From Viridibacterium sp047600765 (lineage in GTDB: Bacteria > Pseudomonadota > Gammaproteobacteria > Burkholderiales > Rhodocyclaceae): a stretch of 64,000 bases of DNA. The stretch is taken from NCBI GenBank assembly GCA_047600765.1, contig JASGKF010000001.1:248001-312000 (forward strand). The letters are read 5' to 3'. The notes below the pieces were generated by a model. The model worked only from the letters and a program-made list of their open reading frames with translations. It was not told the origin of the DNA and did no database searches. Positions within the stretch are counted from its first letter, which is position 1, and the number at the start of each line of letters is the position of its first letter. The position numbers and the translations under genes were made by a program. This document shows positions 16,334-27,227 of this stretch, in pieces.

Positions 16334-17201
16334 CACCATGCCTTGTGACCTTCTCGTCGTTGACGACAGCACCGATGCCCGCAGCCTTCTGACGGAGGAG
16401 CTGGGCGCACTCGGATATCGCGTACATGGTGTCGGCAGTGGCCGCGAGGCGCTCGAACACCTGAGTCTTCACCTGCCGGAAGCCATCCTGCTCGACATCC
16501 TGATGCCGGGCCTCGACGGCTTCGAGACCTGCACACGCATCCGCGAGCAGAGCGAAGAAACGCCGGTCATCTTCATGACCGGCCTGGGTGAAACGGAACA
16601 CATCGTCAAAGGCTTCGCATCGGGCGGCAACGACTACGTCACCAAACCCATCGTGCTCGCCGAAGTCGTTGCCCGCATCCAGGCCCACACGCGCACCGCC
16701 AGCCTCGTGCGCACCACGCGCGACGCCATCAATGCCAGCAGCGCCGCCATGCTGGCTTTCGATGCCGATGGCGCCCTGCTGTGGATCAACGATGCCGCCG
16801 CGCAGCTGCTGCCGGCCAGTGATGGCAGCGCCCTGCCTTTCCACCGTGCGCCGGCAAGCCTGCTGGCCTTGCGCGACAGCGAAGAGCGCAGCGCGCACTT
16901 CGAGCACGCCGGACAACTGTTCGAAGCCCAGCGCATCAGCGATGCGCAGGACTCGGTGGTGGTCGTCAGCCTGCAGGCCCAGGCGCGCAGGCCCGCCGAC
17001 TGGCGACCGCCACAACTCACCGCCCGCGAGGGTGAGGTGCTGTTGTGGGTGGCACGCGGCAAGACCAACCGCGACATCGCCGACATCCTGGGCATGAGCC
17101 CGCGCACGGTGAACAAGCACCTCGAACACATCTTCGAAAAGATGGGTGTCGAAACCCGCACGGCTGCGGCCGATGCGGCACGCAAGATGAATCTGACCTG
17201 A
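16320..17201 (+). CDS. Response regulator with receiver, PAS-like middle and LuxR-type DNA-binding domain
   Basis: Residues 7-125 are a receiver with acidic pair VVDDS, phospho-acceptor Asp59 in LLDILMP and Lys in YVTKP. The middle (about 140-215) contains MLAFDADGALLWINDAAAQLL, which looks like a short PAS fold. The C-terminus (220-293) is a LuxR/GerE HTH (LTAREGEVLLWVARGKTNRDI, MSPRTVNKHLEHIF). The gene overlaps the transporter-kinase gene, so it is the likely phosphorelay output of that kinase, and the urt-fmd promoter region is its likely target. A second ATG six codons in (MPCDLL) is an equally good start. Confidence 0.9.
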   Translation: MPCTDTMPCDLLVVDDSTDARSLLTEELGALGYRVHGVGSGREALEHLSLHLPEAILLDILMPGLDGFETCTRIREQSEETPVIFMTGLGETEHIVKGFASGGNDYVTKPIVLAEVVARIQAHTRTASLVRTTRDAINASSAAMLAFDADGALLWINDAAAQLLPASDGSALPFHRAPASLLALRDSEERSAHFEHAGQLFEAQRISDAQDSVVVVSLQAQARRPADWRPPQLTAREGEVLLWVARGKTNRDIADILGMSPRTVNKHLEHIFEKMGVETRTAAADAARKMNLT

Positions 17202-17301
17202 GGGGAATCGCCGCGCCACACTGCCTTCAAGTGACTGAATTTCAAGCGAAAGCGGAAATTTTTGCTTAGGCCGCAAGGCGTGCATCAGCTAGAATGCCGG
17301 G

Positions 17302-19481
<2,180 letters not shown>

Positions 19482-19485
<4 letters not shown>

Positions 19486-20027
19486 AGTCACTGTGCGTGT
19501 TCTGCGGCGCCTCGACGGGCACCAACCCCGTCTACCGCGACGCCGCTGCGGCTTTCGGCCAGGAACTCGCGCGCCGTGACATCGAACTTGTGTGGGGTGG
19601 CGGACACGTTGGCTTGATGGGCGTGGTGGCCGATGCGGTGCTCGACGCGGGCGGTCGCGTCTACGGCGTGATCCCGTCGTTCATGGTCGACCGCGAACTG
19701 GCGCATCCTCGCGCACAGCAGATCATCGTCACTGCCGACATGCACACCCGCAAGGCCGCGATGGCCGAACGTGCCGAGGCTTTCGTCGCGTTACCCGGCG
19801 GCTTTGGCACGCTGGATGAACTGTTCGAAATCCTGACCTGGGCGCAGCTGCAACTGCACAACAAACCCATCGGCCTGCTCAATGTGCAGGGCTTCTTCGA
19901 CCCGCTGCTGGGCGCCGTGCAACGCATGCAGGACGAAGGCTTCCTGCGCGGCGAACACGCCACGATGCTGCACCGTGCCGACGATGGCGGCGCACTGATC
20001 GACCTGCTGGAGTCCCTGCGTGCTTGA
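19482..20027 (+). CDS. LOG family protein (TIGR00730), cytokinin riboside phosphoribohydrolase-like
   Basis: The 181-residue protein has the LOG signature PGGFGTLDELFE (residues 105-116) with the catalytic Glu, and the conserved start CVFCGASTG, plus GGGHVGLMGVVADA. Family enzymes split nucleoside 5'-monophosphates or cytokinin ribotides into the base and ribose 5-phosphate. The ATG at 19482 overlaps the ygiQ stop (ATGA). The gene overlaps the following AEC transporter start by 8 bases, giving a three-gene coupled set. Confidence 0.93.
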
Positions 20028-20958
20028 GCTGTTGCAACGCGCCGAGCTGACCCTGCCGCTGTTCATCCTCATCGCACTGGGCTACGCCCTGATGCGCTGG
20101 GGGCACTGGCCCAAAGTAGTTGCCGACGCGTTGACGCGCTTTGTCTTCGCGCTGGCCCTGCCCGCCCTGCTGTTCCACACCATGTGCGACATGTCGCGCC
20201 TGCCTCCGGTTGACATGCGTGTGCTGGTCGCCTTCTTCGGCAGCTGCCTGATCGTCTTCGCCATCGGGCGCCTCGTAGCCGCACGCTTCTTCGCGCTGGA
20301 TGGCGTCTCGGGATCAGTCTTCGCGCTGGGCGGCGTGTTCTCCAACAACGCCATGCTGGGCATTCCGCTGGCGCGCGAGCTGATCGGCCCCGCGGCCATG
20401 CCCTCGGTAGCCTTGGTGCTGATCTTCAACGCGCTGACGCTTTGGACGCTGGTGACCATCTCGGTGGAATGGGCCAAGCACGGCGCGCCGTCGCTTGAGG
20501 GTTTCGGCAAGACCGCGAAGAACGTGATCACCAATCCGCTGATCGTCGGGATTCTGTCAGGCGCACTCGTGGGCCTCATGGGCTGGCCCATCCCCAAGGT
20601 CATCGACGCTCCGATTTCAATGCTGGCGCAGGCCGCCGCCCCGCTGTCGCTGATCGCCCTGGGCATGGGCCTGGCCGAATTCGGCGTGCGCAGCGGCTGG
20701 CAGCACAGCGCCGCCATCAGCACGCTCAAGCTGGTTGTCCAGCCGCTCGTGATCTGGCTTCTGGCACGCCTGATGGGCCTGCCCACGGTCGAAACACAGG
20801 CTGTCGTCCTGCTCGGCTCCATCGCCGTCGGCGCCAATGTTTACCTGATGTCGCGCCAGTTCAAGGTCATGGAAGGTGCCGTTGCATCCGCCCTCGTCCT
20901 GACGACCGTGTTGTCTGTCGTCAGCACCCCTCTGGCCCTGACTCTGGCCGCGTTCTGA
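20020..20958 (+). CDS. AEC family transporter (auxin efflux carrier type)
   Basis: A 312-residue membrane protein with about ten hydrophobic segments in two halves, the usual AEC/MdcF-like layout. It contains ALPALLFHTMC, NNAMLGIPLARELIGP and LPTVETQAVVLLGSIAVGANVYLM, typical of AEC permeases for carboxylates or other small anions. The start is GTG 20020 inside the end of the LOG gene, which suggests coupling. The substrate cannot be told from the sequence. Confidence 0.9.
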   Translation: MLELLQRAELTLPLFILIALGYALMRWGHWPKVVADALTRFVFALALPALLFHTMCDMSRLPPVDMRVLVAFFGSCLIVFAIGRLVAARFFALDGVSGSVFALGGVFSNNAMLGIPLARELIGPAAMPSVALVLIFNALTLWTLVTISVEWAKHGAPSLEGFGKTAKNVITNPLIVGILSGALVGLMGWPIPKVIDAPISMLAQAAAPLSLIALGMGLAEFGVRSGWQHSAAISTLKLVVQPLVIWLLARLMGLPTVETQAVVLLGSIAVGANVYLMSRQFKVMEGAVASALVLTTVLSVVSTPLALTLAAF

Positions 20959-21045
20959 TAGTTTGGGGTCATCATCACGATATAGCGGTATGCCTCTTGC
21001 GCAATTCCCAACCGCCCCGATTTTGTTTAGCATGCCCCCACCAAA

Positions 21046-21067
21046 GGCTGCAATTGCAGCCGTTTTT
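21046..21067 (+). terminator. Terminator-like palindrome upstream of trxA
   Basis: The perfect palindrome GGCTGCAATTGCAGCC is followed by GTTTTT. It can form a 6-bp stem with an AATT loop and a short T-tract. It lies 14 bases before the trxA start, so it could end transcription from the AEC gene or act in the trxA leader. Confidence 0.5.
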
Positions 21068-21081
21068 CATTGCGAGGAACC

Positions 21082-21408
21082 ATGAGCGAAAACATCCTTC
21101 ACGTCACCGATGCCACCTTTGACGCTTCCGTGCTGCAGTCGCAAGCACCGGTGCTGCTCGACTACTGGGCAGAATGGTGCGGCCCCTGTAAGGCCATCGC
21201 CCCGATCCTCGACGAAGTCGCCAAGGAATACGCCGGCAAGCTGACCGTCGCCAAGATCAACATCGACGACAACTCCGAGACCCCGGCCAAGTTCGGCGTG
21301 CGCGGCATCCCGACGCTGATGCTGTTCAAGGACGGCAACGTCGTCGCCACCAAGGTCGGCGCACTGGCCAAGTCGCAACTGTCCGCATTCCTGGACGGCA
21401 ATCTGTAA
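21082..21408 (+). CDS. trxA: Thioredoxin
   Basis: A 108-residue thioredoxin with the redox active site WCGPC (AEWCGPCKAIAP, residues 32-36 region), the cis-Pro in GIPTLMLFK and the conserved C-terminus. It reduces protein disulfides in the cytoplasm using thioredoxin reductase. The ATG at 21082 follows GAGGAA and gives the standard length; an earlier ATG four codons upstream is less likely. trxA next to rho is a common proteobacterial order. Confidence 0.97.
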   Translation: MSENILHVTDATFDASVLQSQAPVLLDYWAEWCGPCKAIAPILDEVAKEYAGKLTVAKINIDDNSETPAKFGVRGIPTLMLFKDGNVVATKVGALAKSQLSAFLDGNL

Positions 21409-21418
21409 TCCACACAGC

Positions 21419-21441
21419 TGGCGCGGCGCGAAGCCGCGCCA
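21419..21441. terminator. Strong hairpin between trxA and rho
   Basis: TGGCGCGGC-GCGAA-GCCGCGCCA forms a perfect 9-bp stem just after the trxA stop. There is no T-tract, so it may be a 3'-end stabiliser rather than an intrinsic terminator. The rest of the 296-bp gap to rho holds no gene that I can support. It is probably the rho leader, in which other bacteria regulate rho by autoattenuation. Confidence 0.5.
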
Positions 21442-21704
21442 CGCTTGACAGGGCGGGACTCGCGCGATTAGAGTCCCGCACAACCTGAAGCTCCCTGCCA
21501 CATCCATGTGTTGCGGGTCGAGCCCGGCGGACCGAACCGGTCAACTGCCAGTAAAAACGACAGAAAATCCGCCAGCAAAACCAGCAAAAAATTCCAGCCT
21601 GCTGTTCTGACATCCGGTAACCCGGCTCCGCTCTTCCACTCCCAAACCGTTCTTTCCGCGCACCCGCCAATCCGGCGCTCCGCTTACTTCCCTCAGGGTT
21701 CTCC

Positions 21705-22961
21705 ATGCAACTTTCCGAACTGAAGGCGCTTCACGTCAGTGAACTGCTCGAAATGGCCATCGCCAAGGACATCGAAGGCGCGGCGCGCCTCCGCAAGCAG
21801 GAACTGGTCTTCGCGCTGCTCAAGAATCACGCCAAGCGCGGTGAGCCGATCTTCGGAGATGGCGCCTTGGAGATCCTGCCGGACGGTTTCGGCTTCCTGC
21901 GCTCGCCGGACATCTCGTACCTCGCGGGTACCGACGACATCTATGTCTCACCCTCACAGATCCGCCGCTTCAACCTGCACACCGGCGACACCATCGAAGG
22001 CGAGATCCGCACCCCCAAGGATGGCGAGCGTTACTTCGCACTGGTGAAGCTCGACAAGATCAACGGCGAGCCGCCCGAGAAGTCGAAGAACAAAATCCTC
22101 TTCGAAAACCTCACCCCGCTGCACCCCACCGAGCCGCTGAAGCTGGAACGCGACATGCGCGGTGAAGAGAACACCACCAGCCGCGTCATCGACATGATCG
22201 CGCCGATCGGCAAGGGCCAGCGCGGCCTGCTGGTCGCCCCGCCGAAGTCCGGCAAGACCGTGATGCTGCAGCACATTGCACACGCCATCACGGCCAATCA
22301 CCCTGACGTTTTCCTGATCGTGATGCTCATCGACGAGCGTCCCGAAGAAGTGACCGAAATGACGCGTTCGGTGAAGGGCGAAGTCGTCGCCTCGACCTTC
22401 GACGAACCCGCTACGCGTCACGTTCAGGTGGCCGAAATGGTCATCGAGAAGGCCAAGCGCCTGGTCGAACACAAGCGCGACGTCGTGATCCTGCTCGACT
22501 CGCTGACCCGTCTGGCACGCGCCTACAACACCGTGATCCCGGCCTCCGGCAAGGTGCTGACCGGTGGTGTGGACGCCAACGCCCTGCAAAAGCCCAAGCG
22601 CTTCTTCGGCGCCGCCCGCAACATCGAAGAAGGCGGCTCGCTGACCATCATCGCCACCGCGCTGATCGACACCGGCAGCCGCATGGACGACGTGATCTAC
22701 GAAGAATTCAAGGGCACGGGCAACATGGAAATCCACCTCGACCGCCGCATGGCCGAGAAGCGGATCTACCCCGCCATCAACGTCAATCCGTCCGGCACCC
22801 GCCGCGAAGAGCTGCTGCTCGACCCGGCCGTGCTGCAGAAGGTGTGGGTGCTGCGCAAGCTGCTCTACAACATGGACGACCTCGCAGCGATGGACTTCCT
22901 GCTCGACAAGGTCAAGCAGACCAAGACCAACGCCGAGTTCTTCGACGCCATGCGTCGCTGA
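21705..22961 (+). CDS. rho: Transcription termination factor Rho
   Basis: The 418-residue hexameric RNA helicase that terminates transcription. The N-terminal RNA-binding domain contains DGFGFLRSPD and YVSPSQIRRFNLHTGD. The ATPase has Walker A PPKSGKTVML near residues 178-187, Walker B VVILLDSLTRLARAYN and the Q-loop/secondary-site sequence KVLTGGVDANALQKPKRFFGA-type segment. Length and start equal those of the E. coli protein within one residue. Confidence 0.98.
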   Translation: MQLSELKALHVSELLEMAIAKDIEGAARLRKQELVFALLKNHAKRGEPIFGDGALEILPDGFGFLRSPDISYLAGTDDIYVSPSQIRRFNLHTGDTIEGEIRTPKDGERYFALVKLDKINGEPPEKSKNKILFENLTPLHPTEPLKLERDMRGEENTTSRVIDMIAPIGKGQRGLLVAPPKSGKTVMLQHIAHAITANHPDVFLIVMLIDERPEEVTEMTRSVKGEVVASTFDEPATRHVQVAEMVIEKAKRLVEHKRDVVILLDSLTRLARAYNTVIPASGKVLTGGVDANALQKPKRFFGAARNIEEGGSLTIIATALIDTGSRMDDVIYEEFKGTGNMEIHLDRRMAEKRIYPAINVNPSGTRREELLLDPAVLQKVWVLRKLLYNMDDLAAMDFLLDKVKQTKTNAEFFDAMRR

Positions 22962-22994
22962 GCGGCTTTCAGCCAGACACAGCCAAGGCCTTGA

Positions 22995-23017
22995 TTTGCC
23001 ACGCCCGGCGTGGCAAA
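22995..23017. terminator. Hairpin between rho and rpmE
   Basis: TTTGCCACGCC-C-GGCGTGGCAAA is an 11-bp perfect inverted repeat 34 bases after the rho stop. There is no T-run, and the hairpin lies in the rpmE leader. It may separate rho and rpmE expression or serve in L31 leader control. Confidence 0.5.
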
Positions 23018-23073
23018 ATCGCCGGCTCTACAAATCAGGGCGGTTACACCTTCCGCCCGCACGAGGAAAAATC

Positions 23074-23280
23074 ATGAAAGCAGAAGGCCATCCGAATTTC
23101 GTCGAAGTGCAAGTGACTTGCAGCTGCGGCAACAAGTTTGCGACCCGCTCCACGCTGGGTAAGCAGACTTACCACATTGAAGTCTGCTCGGAATGCCACC
23201 CGTTCTGGACCGGCAAGCAAAAGGTGCTGGACACCGCCGGCCGTATCGAGCGCTTCAAGCAAAAGTACGCCACCAAGTAA
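23074..23280 (+). CDS. rpmE: 50S ribosomal protein L31
   Basis: A 68-residue zinc-containing (C+) type L31 with CSCGNKF and CSECHPFWTGKQ, the cysteines that bind zinc. It is part of the large subunit near the central protuberance. The ATG at 23074 follows GAGGAAAAATC and gives the usual length; the frame is open further upstream but that part is not L31-like. It is followed by a clear intrinsic terminator. Confidence 0.97.
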   Translation: MKAEGHPNFVEVQVTCSCGNKFATRSTLGKQTYHIEVCSECHPFWTGKQKVLDTAGRIERFKQKYATK

Positions 23281-23296
23281 TTGGCAGCGGAAACGG

Positions 23297-23323
23297 AAAA
23301 GGCAGCTTTGGCTGCCTTTTTTT
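23297..23323 (+). terminator. Rho-independent terminator after rpmE
   Basis: AAAAGGCAGC and GCTGCCTTTT form a 10-bp stem with a TTTG loop, and the T-run continues with TTT. It lies 16 bases past the rpmE stop. Confidence 0.9.
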
Positions 23324-23424
23324 GTTTACCCGTCTGTAGTTTGCCCAAGCTTTTGTTTGCCCACTTCGCGCCCTACAACGGGGCCTACCGTTAGAATTCG
23401 CGCAGCGAATTGCCAGACCCGTCC

Positions 23425-25113
23425 ATGCTGAAAACCCCCGCCATCGAGTTCACGACCACGCCCTTCACGCAGAAAGTGCGTCTGCCGGGCTGGAGCCTGA
23501 TCTTGCTGGGGCTGGCCTACCTGCTGCCGGGCAGCCTCGGGCATGTGCCCTGGCGCGGTGACGATCTGGTGCATATCGCGGCCGCCGCCGGCATGCTGCG
23601 CGATGGCCACTGGCTGCTGCCACACGTCGCTGGCGCACCGATCTTCGATGCGCCGCCGCTGCACTACTGGCTGGGCGCCCTGTTCGGCAAGCTGTTCGGC
23701 TGGCTGCTGCCACTCCACGATGCGATCCGCTTCGCGACCGTCACGACCTGCTTCCTTGGTCTGTGGGTACTGCGTCGCGCTGCGCGCAGCCTGCTACCGC
23801 ATGACCCCAAGGGCAACGGCAGCCTGCTGCTTGCCATCGGCTCGCTGGGGCTCTTGCTCCACGCACACGAAGCCCAGCCACAGATCACCCTGCTCGCCAT
23901 GCTCACCAGCAGCCTGCTGGGGGCGGGCTGGATGCAGCGGGACCTGCGCATCGGCAGCCTGATTCTCGGGGCAGCAACCGGTGGCGCTTTCCTGACCATG
24001 GGCGTACCTGGATTGATCCTGTGCGCGCCGGTCTTCGTCACATCCGCCTGGCTGGCGCGCAAACCCGGCAATCCGCTGTTCAAGGCAATCTGGCCCGGGC
24101 TGTTGCTGCTGGCTGCGCTGTTGTCGCTGTGGCCGCTTCTGCTGGCCTTCCAGGACCCTTTGCTGGTGCGCCTGTGGTGGCACCAGGAGTGGCTCGACAT
24201 CGTGCCGCAGCTGAGCCTGCAACGCCTGTCGAACACGCTGGGCCTGCTCAGCTGGTTTGCCTGGCCGCTATGGCCCGTCGCGGGCTGGGCACTGTGGAAT
24301 CGGCGTACCCAGCTCAAGCAGGCTGAATACGCTATCCCGCTGAGCAGCCTCGTCGCGGCGCTGCTGATCGTTTTCCTGACCGGCCCGACGCGCCCGGCCA
24401 GCGCCCTGCCCGTGCTGCCCGCACTGGTCCTGCTGGCCGCTTCGGAGCTGACGCGCTTGCGGCGTGGTGCGGTGAACTGGCTGGACTGGTTCGGCATCAT
24501 CACCTTCACGCTCAGCGGCCTGTTCATCTGGCTGGCGTGGATCGCTCTGCACTTCGGCTGGCCGCTGGGACTGTCGCGCAACATCGCCCGCCTCGTGCCG
24601 GGCTTCGTCAGTCATGTCGAGCCCTGGACGGTCGTCGTTGCGCTGGCGCTTTCCCTGGGCTGGCTGGTCACCTTGTGGCGCCTGCCGCGCTTCGCGCTGC
24701 GGCCCGCGCTGCACTGGGCACTGGGCATCACGCTGACCTGGGGCCTGCTGACGACCCTGTGGCTGGACTGGTTCGACCATGACCGCAACTACACCCGCGT
24801 CATGCAGGAGATCGAAGCCCAGGCCGGCCCCGCACCGGCTTGCGTGGCCACGCTGAACGTTGGCGCTTCGCAGATTGCAGCGCTGGACTACTTCACCCAG
24901 CTGACCGTCTTCCCTTATGCGCCGGGTGACACGCGCTGCACCCTGCTGGTGAGCTATGCCTCGGGCCGCAATGCGCTGGTCGAAGCCCCGGCGGGCTGGA
25001 TCCGCTTCCAGGAAATCGACAAGGGTCGTGGCCGCTTCCGCGAGCAGATCCATCTCTACCGTCGCCTCGATCCGGGCCTCAGCCCGGCGGGCAATCAGCG
25101 TCCGCGGTCCTGA
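23425..25113 (+). CDS. ArnT-like membrane glycosyltransferase (GT-C, GT83-type)
   Basis: A 562-residue protein with about 11-12 membrane segments. Its first periplasmic loop has the GT-C catalytic-type Asp in VPWRGDDLVHIA, then PIFDAPPLHYWLGALFGKLF, as in ArnT/dolichyl-phosphate mannosyl-transferase relatives. Such enzymes transfer a sugar from a polyprenyl-phosphate donor to lipid A or other envelope targets at the periplasmic face. The acceptor here is unknown. ATG 23425 is chosen over the in-frame TTG at 23410. The C-terminal 90 residues form a soluble domain. It converges with the next gene and overlaps it by 19 bases. Confidence 0.85.
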   Translation: MLKTPAIEFTTTPFTQKVRLPGWSLILLGLAYLLPGSLGHVPWRGDDLVHIAAAAGMLRDGHWLLPHVAGAPIFDAPPLHYWLGALFGKLFGWLLPLHDAIRFATVTTCFLGLWVLRRAARSLLPHDPKGNGSLLLAIGSLGLLLHAHEAQPQITLLAMLTSSLLGAGWMQRDLRIGSLILGAATGGAFLTMGVPGLILCAPVFVTSAWLARKPGNPLFKAIWPGLLLLAALLSLWPLLLAFQDPLLVRLWWHQEWLDIVPQLSLQRLSNTLGLLSWFAWPLWPVAGWALWNRRTQLKQAEYAIPLSSLVAALLIVFLTGPTRPASALPVLPALVLLAASELTRLRRGAVNWLDWFGIITFTLSGLFIWLAWIALHFGWPLGLSRNIARLVPGFVSHVEPWTVVVALALSLGWLVTLWRLPRFALRPALHWALGITLTWGLLTTLWLDWFDHDRNYTRVMQEIEAQAGPAPACVATLNVGASQIAALDYFTQLTVFPYAPGDTRCTLLVSYASGRNALVEAPAGWIRFQEIDKGRGRFREQIHLYRRLDPGLSPAGNQRPRS

Positions 25114-25733
25114 ACCGCAGCGGCCAGAGCCGCTTGTGCCTGCTGGAAAGTAATCGCGTCAAGCTCGCCCTGCAGACGCCGGTAGCGCAGCAGGATCTGC
25201 TGGATGAGCACCGCCTCAGCGACGCAACGCTCTGCCACCGCAAGCGTATCCAGCGACACGCTCTCCATCCCCGCCAACCTCGCCATTACAGCCAGATCCA
25301 GCTCAGCCTCAGCGCCTTCGGCCAGCGCTGCCGCCAGTCGCAGCGTCTGTGGCCACGCAGCCGACTCACAGCCATTCAACAGGGCACGCTGCAACAGGAC
25401 GGGGACCTCCGCCGCGTTCCAGCACACCAACCGGGTGCCCACTGCAACGCATGAAAGAAACTGCTGCAACAGCTCGCCTTCGCTGCTGGCATCAAGCGAC
25501 CACTGATGGCAACGCACGCCGTCGTTGTCATGTTCGACAGCAGCGAGAGTCACGATGCGTTGCAGGGCCGCCGGCAGGTGATCCGGCAAGTCGGCGGCGC
25601 GCTGCTTCTGCAGGGCGTACTCAACGACCTGGAAATCCGACAAGCCCGGCGGCAGCGCATGCAATGCGCGCAAGCCCGCAACGTCGGGCTCGCACGCCAG
25701 ACGGAAAACCAGAGTGGTGGTGCTCAAGGACAC
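25095..25733 (-). CDS. PolB-type 3'-5' exonuclease-like protein, catalytic residues lost
   Basis: The 212-residue protein aligns by eye with the predicted 3'-5' exonuclease family related to the PolB exonuclease domain (LPPGLSDFQVVEYALQ, LPAALQRIVTLAAVEHD, GELLQQFLS). The first motif, normally a DIE triplet, is VFRLACEPD. The second, normally WNGxxFDLPVL, is CWNAAEVPVLLQ, so the metal-binding Asp residues are missing. It is probably an inactive paralogue with a binding role, or a decaying gene. It follows cysM by 12 bases and is likely co-transcribed with it. Confidence 0.6.
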   Translation of the reverse strand: MSLSTTTLVFRLACEPDVAGLRALHALPPGLSDFQVVEYALQKQRAADLPDHLPAALQRIVTLAAVEHDNDGVRCHQWSLDASSEGELLQQFLSCVAVGTRLVCWNAAEVPVLLQRALLNGCESAAWPQTLRLAAALAEGAEAELDLAVMARLAGMESVSLDTLAVAERCVAEAVLIQQILLRYRRLQGELDAITFQQAQAALAAAVQDRGR

Positions 25734-25744
25734 GGCGCTCCGTC

Positions 25745-26665
25745 TCAGGCGGGGAACACGCCCGTTAACAGGTAACGATCACCACGGTCGCAAACAATGG
25801 AGACGATCACCGCATTCTCCAGCTGCTGCGCCAGCTGCAGCGCAACGCTCATCGCGCCACCTGACGAGATACCGGCGAAGATGCCTTCCTCGCGCGCCAG
25901 ACGACGCGTCAGCTCTTCGGCATCGGCCTGCTCGACGGTGAAGACTTCGTCTACGCGACTCGCATCGAAGATGCGCGGCAAGTATTCGACCGGCCATTTG
26001 CGGATACCCGGAATCTGCGCGCCGTCTGCCGGCTGACAACCGATGATGCGCACGGCGGGATTCACTTCCTTGAGGAAGCGCGAAGTGCCCATGATGGTGC
26101 CCGTCGTCCCCATGCTGCTGACGAAGTGCGTGATGCGTCCACCGGTCTGCTCCCAGATCTCGGGGCCGGTGCCTTCGTAGTGGGCGAGCGGATTGTCGGA
26201 GTTGCCGAACTGATCGAGGATGATGCCCTTACCCTCGTTGCGCATGCGCTCTGCCACATCGCGGGCCAGCTCCATGCCACCTTCACGCGGCGTCAGCACG
26301 AGTTCGGCGCCGTACGCGCGCATGCTCTGGCGGCGTTCGATGCTCTGGTTCTCGGGCATCACGAGAATCATCTTGTAGCCACGGATCGCGGCCGCCATCG
26401 CCAAGGCGATGCCAGTGTTGCCACTGGTGGCTTCGATGAGGGTGTCGCCAGGTTTGATATCGCCACGTGCCTCGGCACGCACGATCATCGACAGGGCGGG
26501 CCGGTCCTTCACGGAGCCGGCGGGGTTGTTGCCTTCGAGCTTGGCGAGGACGACGTTGTTACGACGTTCGGCCTCGGCGCCGGGCAAGCGTTTGAGGCGC
26601 ACGAGAGGGGTGCGCCCGACGTAATCTTCAAGTGTGGGGTAGGAGTAGGCCATGGGGGTCATCAT
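25745..26665 (-). CDS. cysM: Cysteine synthase B
   Basis: A pyridoxal-phosphate enzyme making cysteine from O-acetylserine (or with thiosulfate, S-sulfocysteine). It has the PLP lysine in NPAGSVKDRP (K53), the phosphate loop EATSGNTGIALA and the SSMGTTGTIMGT segment. The length of 306 residues and sequence such as GGRITHFVSS favour CysM over CysK. Three in-frame ATGs exist at 26665, 26662 and 26653; MAYSYPTLEDYVG at 26653 is the most family-like. No strong ribosome-binding site decides. Confidence 0.92.
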   Translation of the reverse strand: MMTPMAYSYPTLEDYVGRTPLVRLKRLPGAEAERRNNVVLAKLEGNNPAGSVKDRPALSMIVRAEARGDIKPGDTLIEATSGNTGIALAMAAAIRGYKMILVMPENQSIERRQSMRAYGAELVLTPREGGMELARDVAERMRNEGKGIILDQFGNSDNPLAHYEGTGPEIWEQTGGRITHFVSSMGTTGTIMGTSRFLKEVNPAVRIIGCQPADGAQIPGIRKWPVEYLPRIFDASRVDEVFTVEQADAEELTRRLAREEGIFAGISSGGAMSVALQLAQQLENAVIVSIVCDRGDRYLLTGVFPA

Positions 26666-26716
26666 TCTTCAGCGCTGGCGGCGCAATGATAACCCCTGCC
26701 CTCCCTTGCTGACGCT

Positions 26717-27031
26717 TCAGCCTTGCTGGATGCGTCCCACAGTCTCGCCCAGGCGATCGGTTTCCTGTCGCAGGTGTTCGAGCTGACCGCGCATGGCTTC
26801 GAGATGATCGGCCATCATGCCCATCATCTGGCGCACGGCCTTCATCGGCGAACCTGCCTGGGCACGCGTGCCGTCGATCAGGCGCTGGGTCGCGAGCAGG
26901 GTCTCGCGATGCTCCGGCGGCGCCGAGTCGATGAAGTCCTGGATCAGCTTCTCGCGCTCGGCGAAGAAGGCTGCCGGGTCACGGCGCGCCAGCTGGCTCC
27001 AGTAGTCAAAATCAAAATCCGCTTCGGGCAT
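26717..27031 (-). CDS. DUF3135 family protein
   Basis: A 104-residue acidic helical protein with DFDYWSQLARRDPAAFFAEREKLI and RLIDGTRAQAGSPMKAVRQMM, the pattern of the DUF3135 family found in many Gamma- and Betaproteobacteria. The C-terminal 35 residues (DHLEAMRGQLEHLRQET) look like a coiled coil. The function is unknown. It is 51 bases upstream of cysM on the same strand. Confidence 0.75.
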   Translation of the reverse strand: MPEADFDFDYWSQLARRDPAAFFAEREKLIQDFIDSAPPEHRETLLATQRLIDGTRAQAGSPMKAVRQMMGMMADHLEAMRGQLEHLRQETDRLGETVGRIQQG

Positions 27032-27167
27032 GTCGGGGCTCCAATCGCATCGATTCTCGTCGTTTTTCAGGTCTGGTTTACCTTGATGCTACTTGGCGAC
27101 CGGTAACGGTTCAAGAAAGCGACATGCCACATGGCAGCGTTCGGCGCGACATCCCGCACGCAGCAAT

Positions 27168-27192
27168 GAAAACGGCCGCTTGCGCGGCCGTT
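27168..27192 (-). terminator. Terminator of the cheA transcription unit
   Basis: Read on the minus strand, AACGGCCGC-GCAA-GCGGCCGTT is followed by TTCATT, giving a 9-bp stem with a short T-run. It lies 36 bases past the cheA stop and just before the DUF3135 region. On the plus strand the stem is followed by CTGTTTT, so it may work in both directions. Confidence 0.75.
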
Positions 27193-27227
27193 CTGTTTTG
27201 ACTGCTGGAAAGACCGGAATGACCGGC

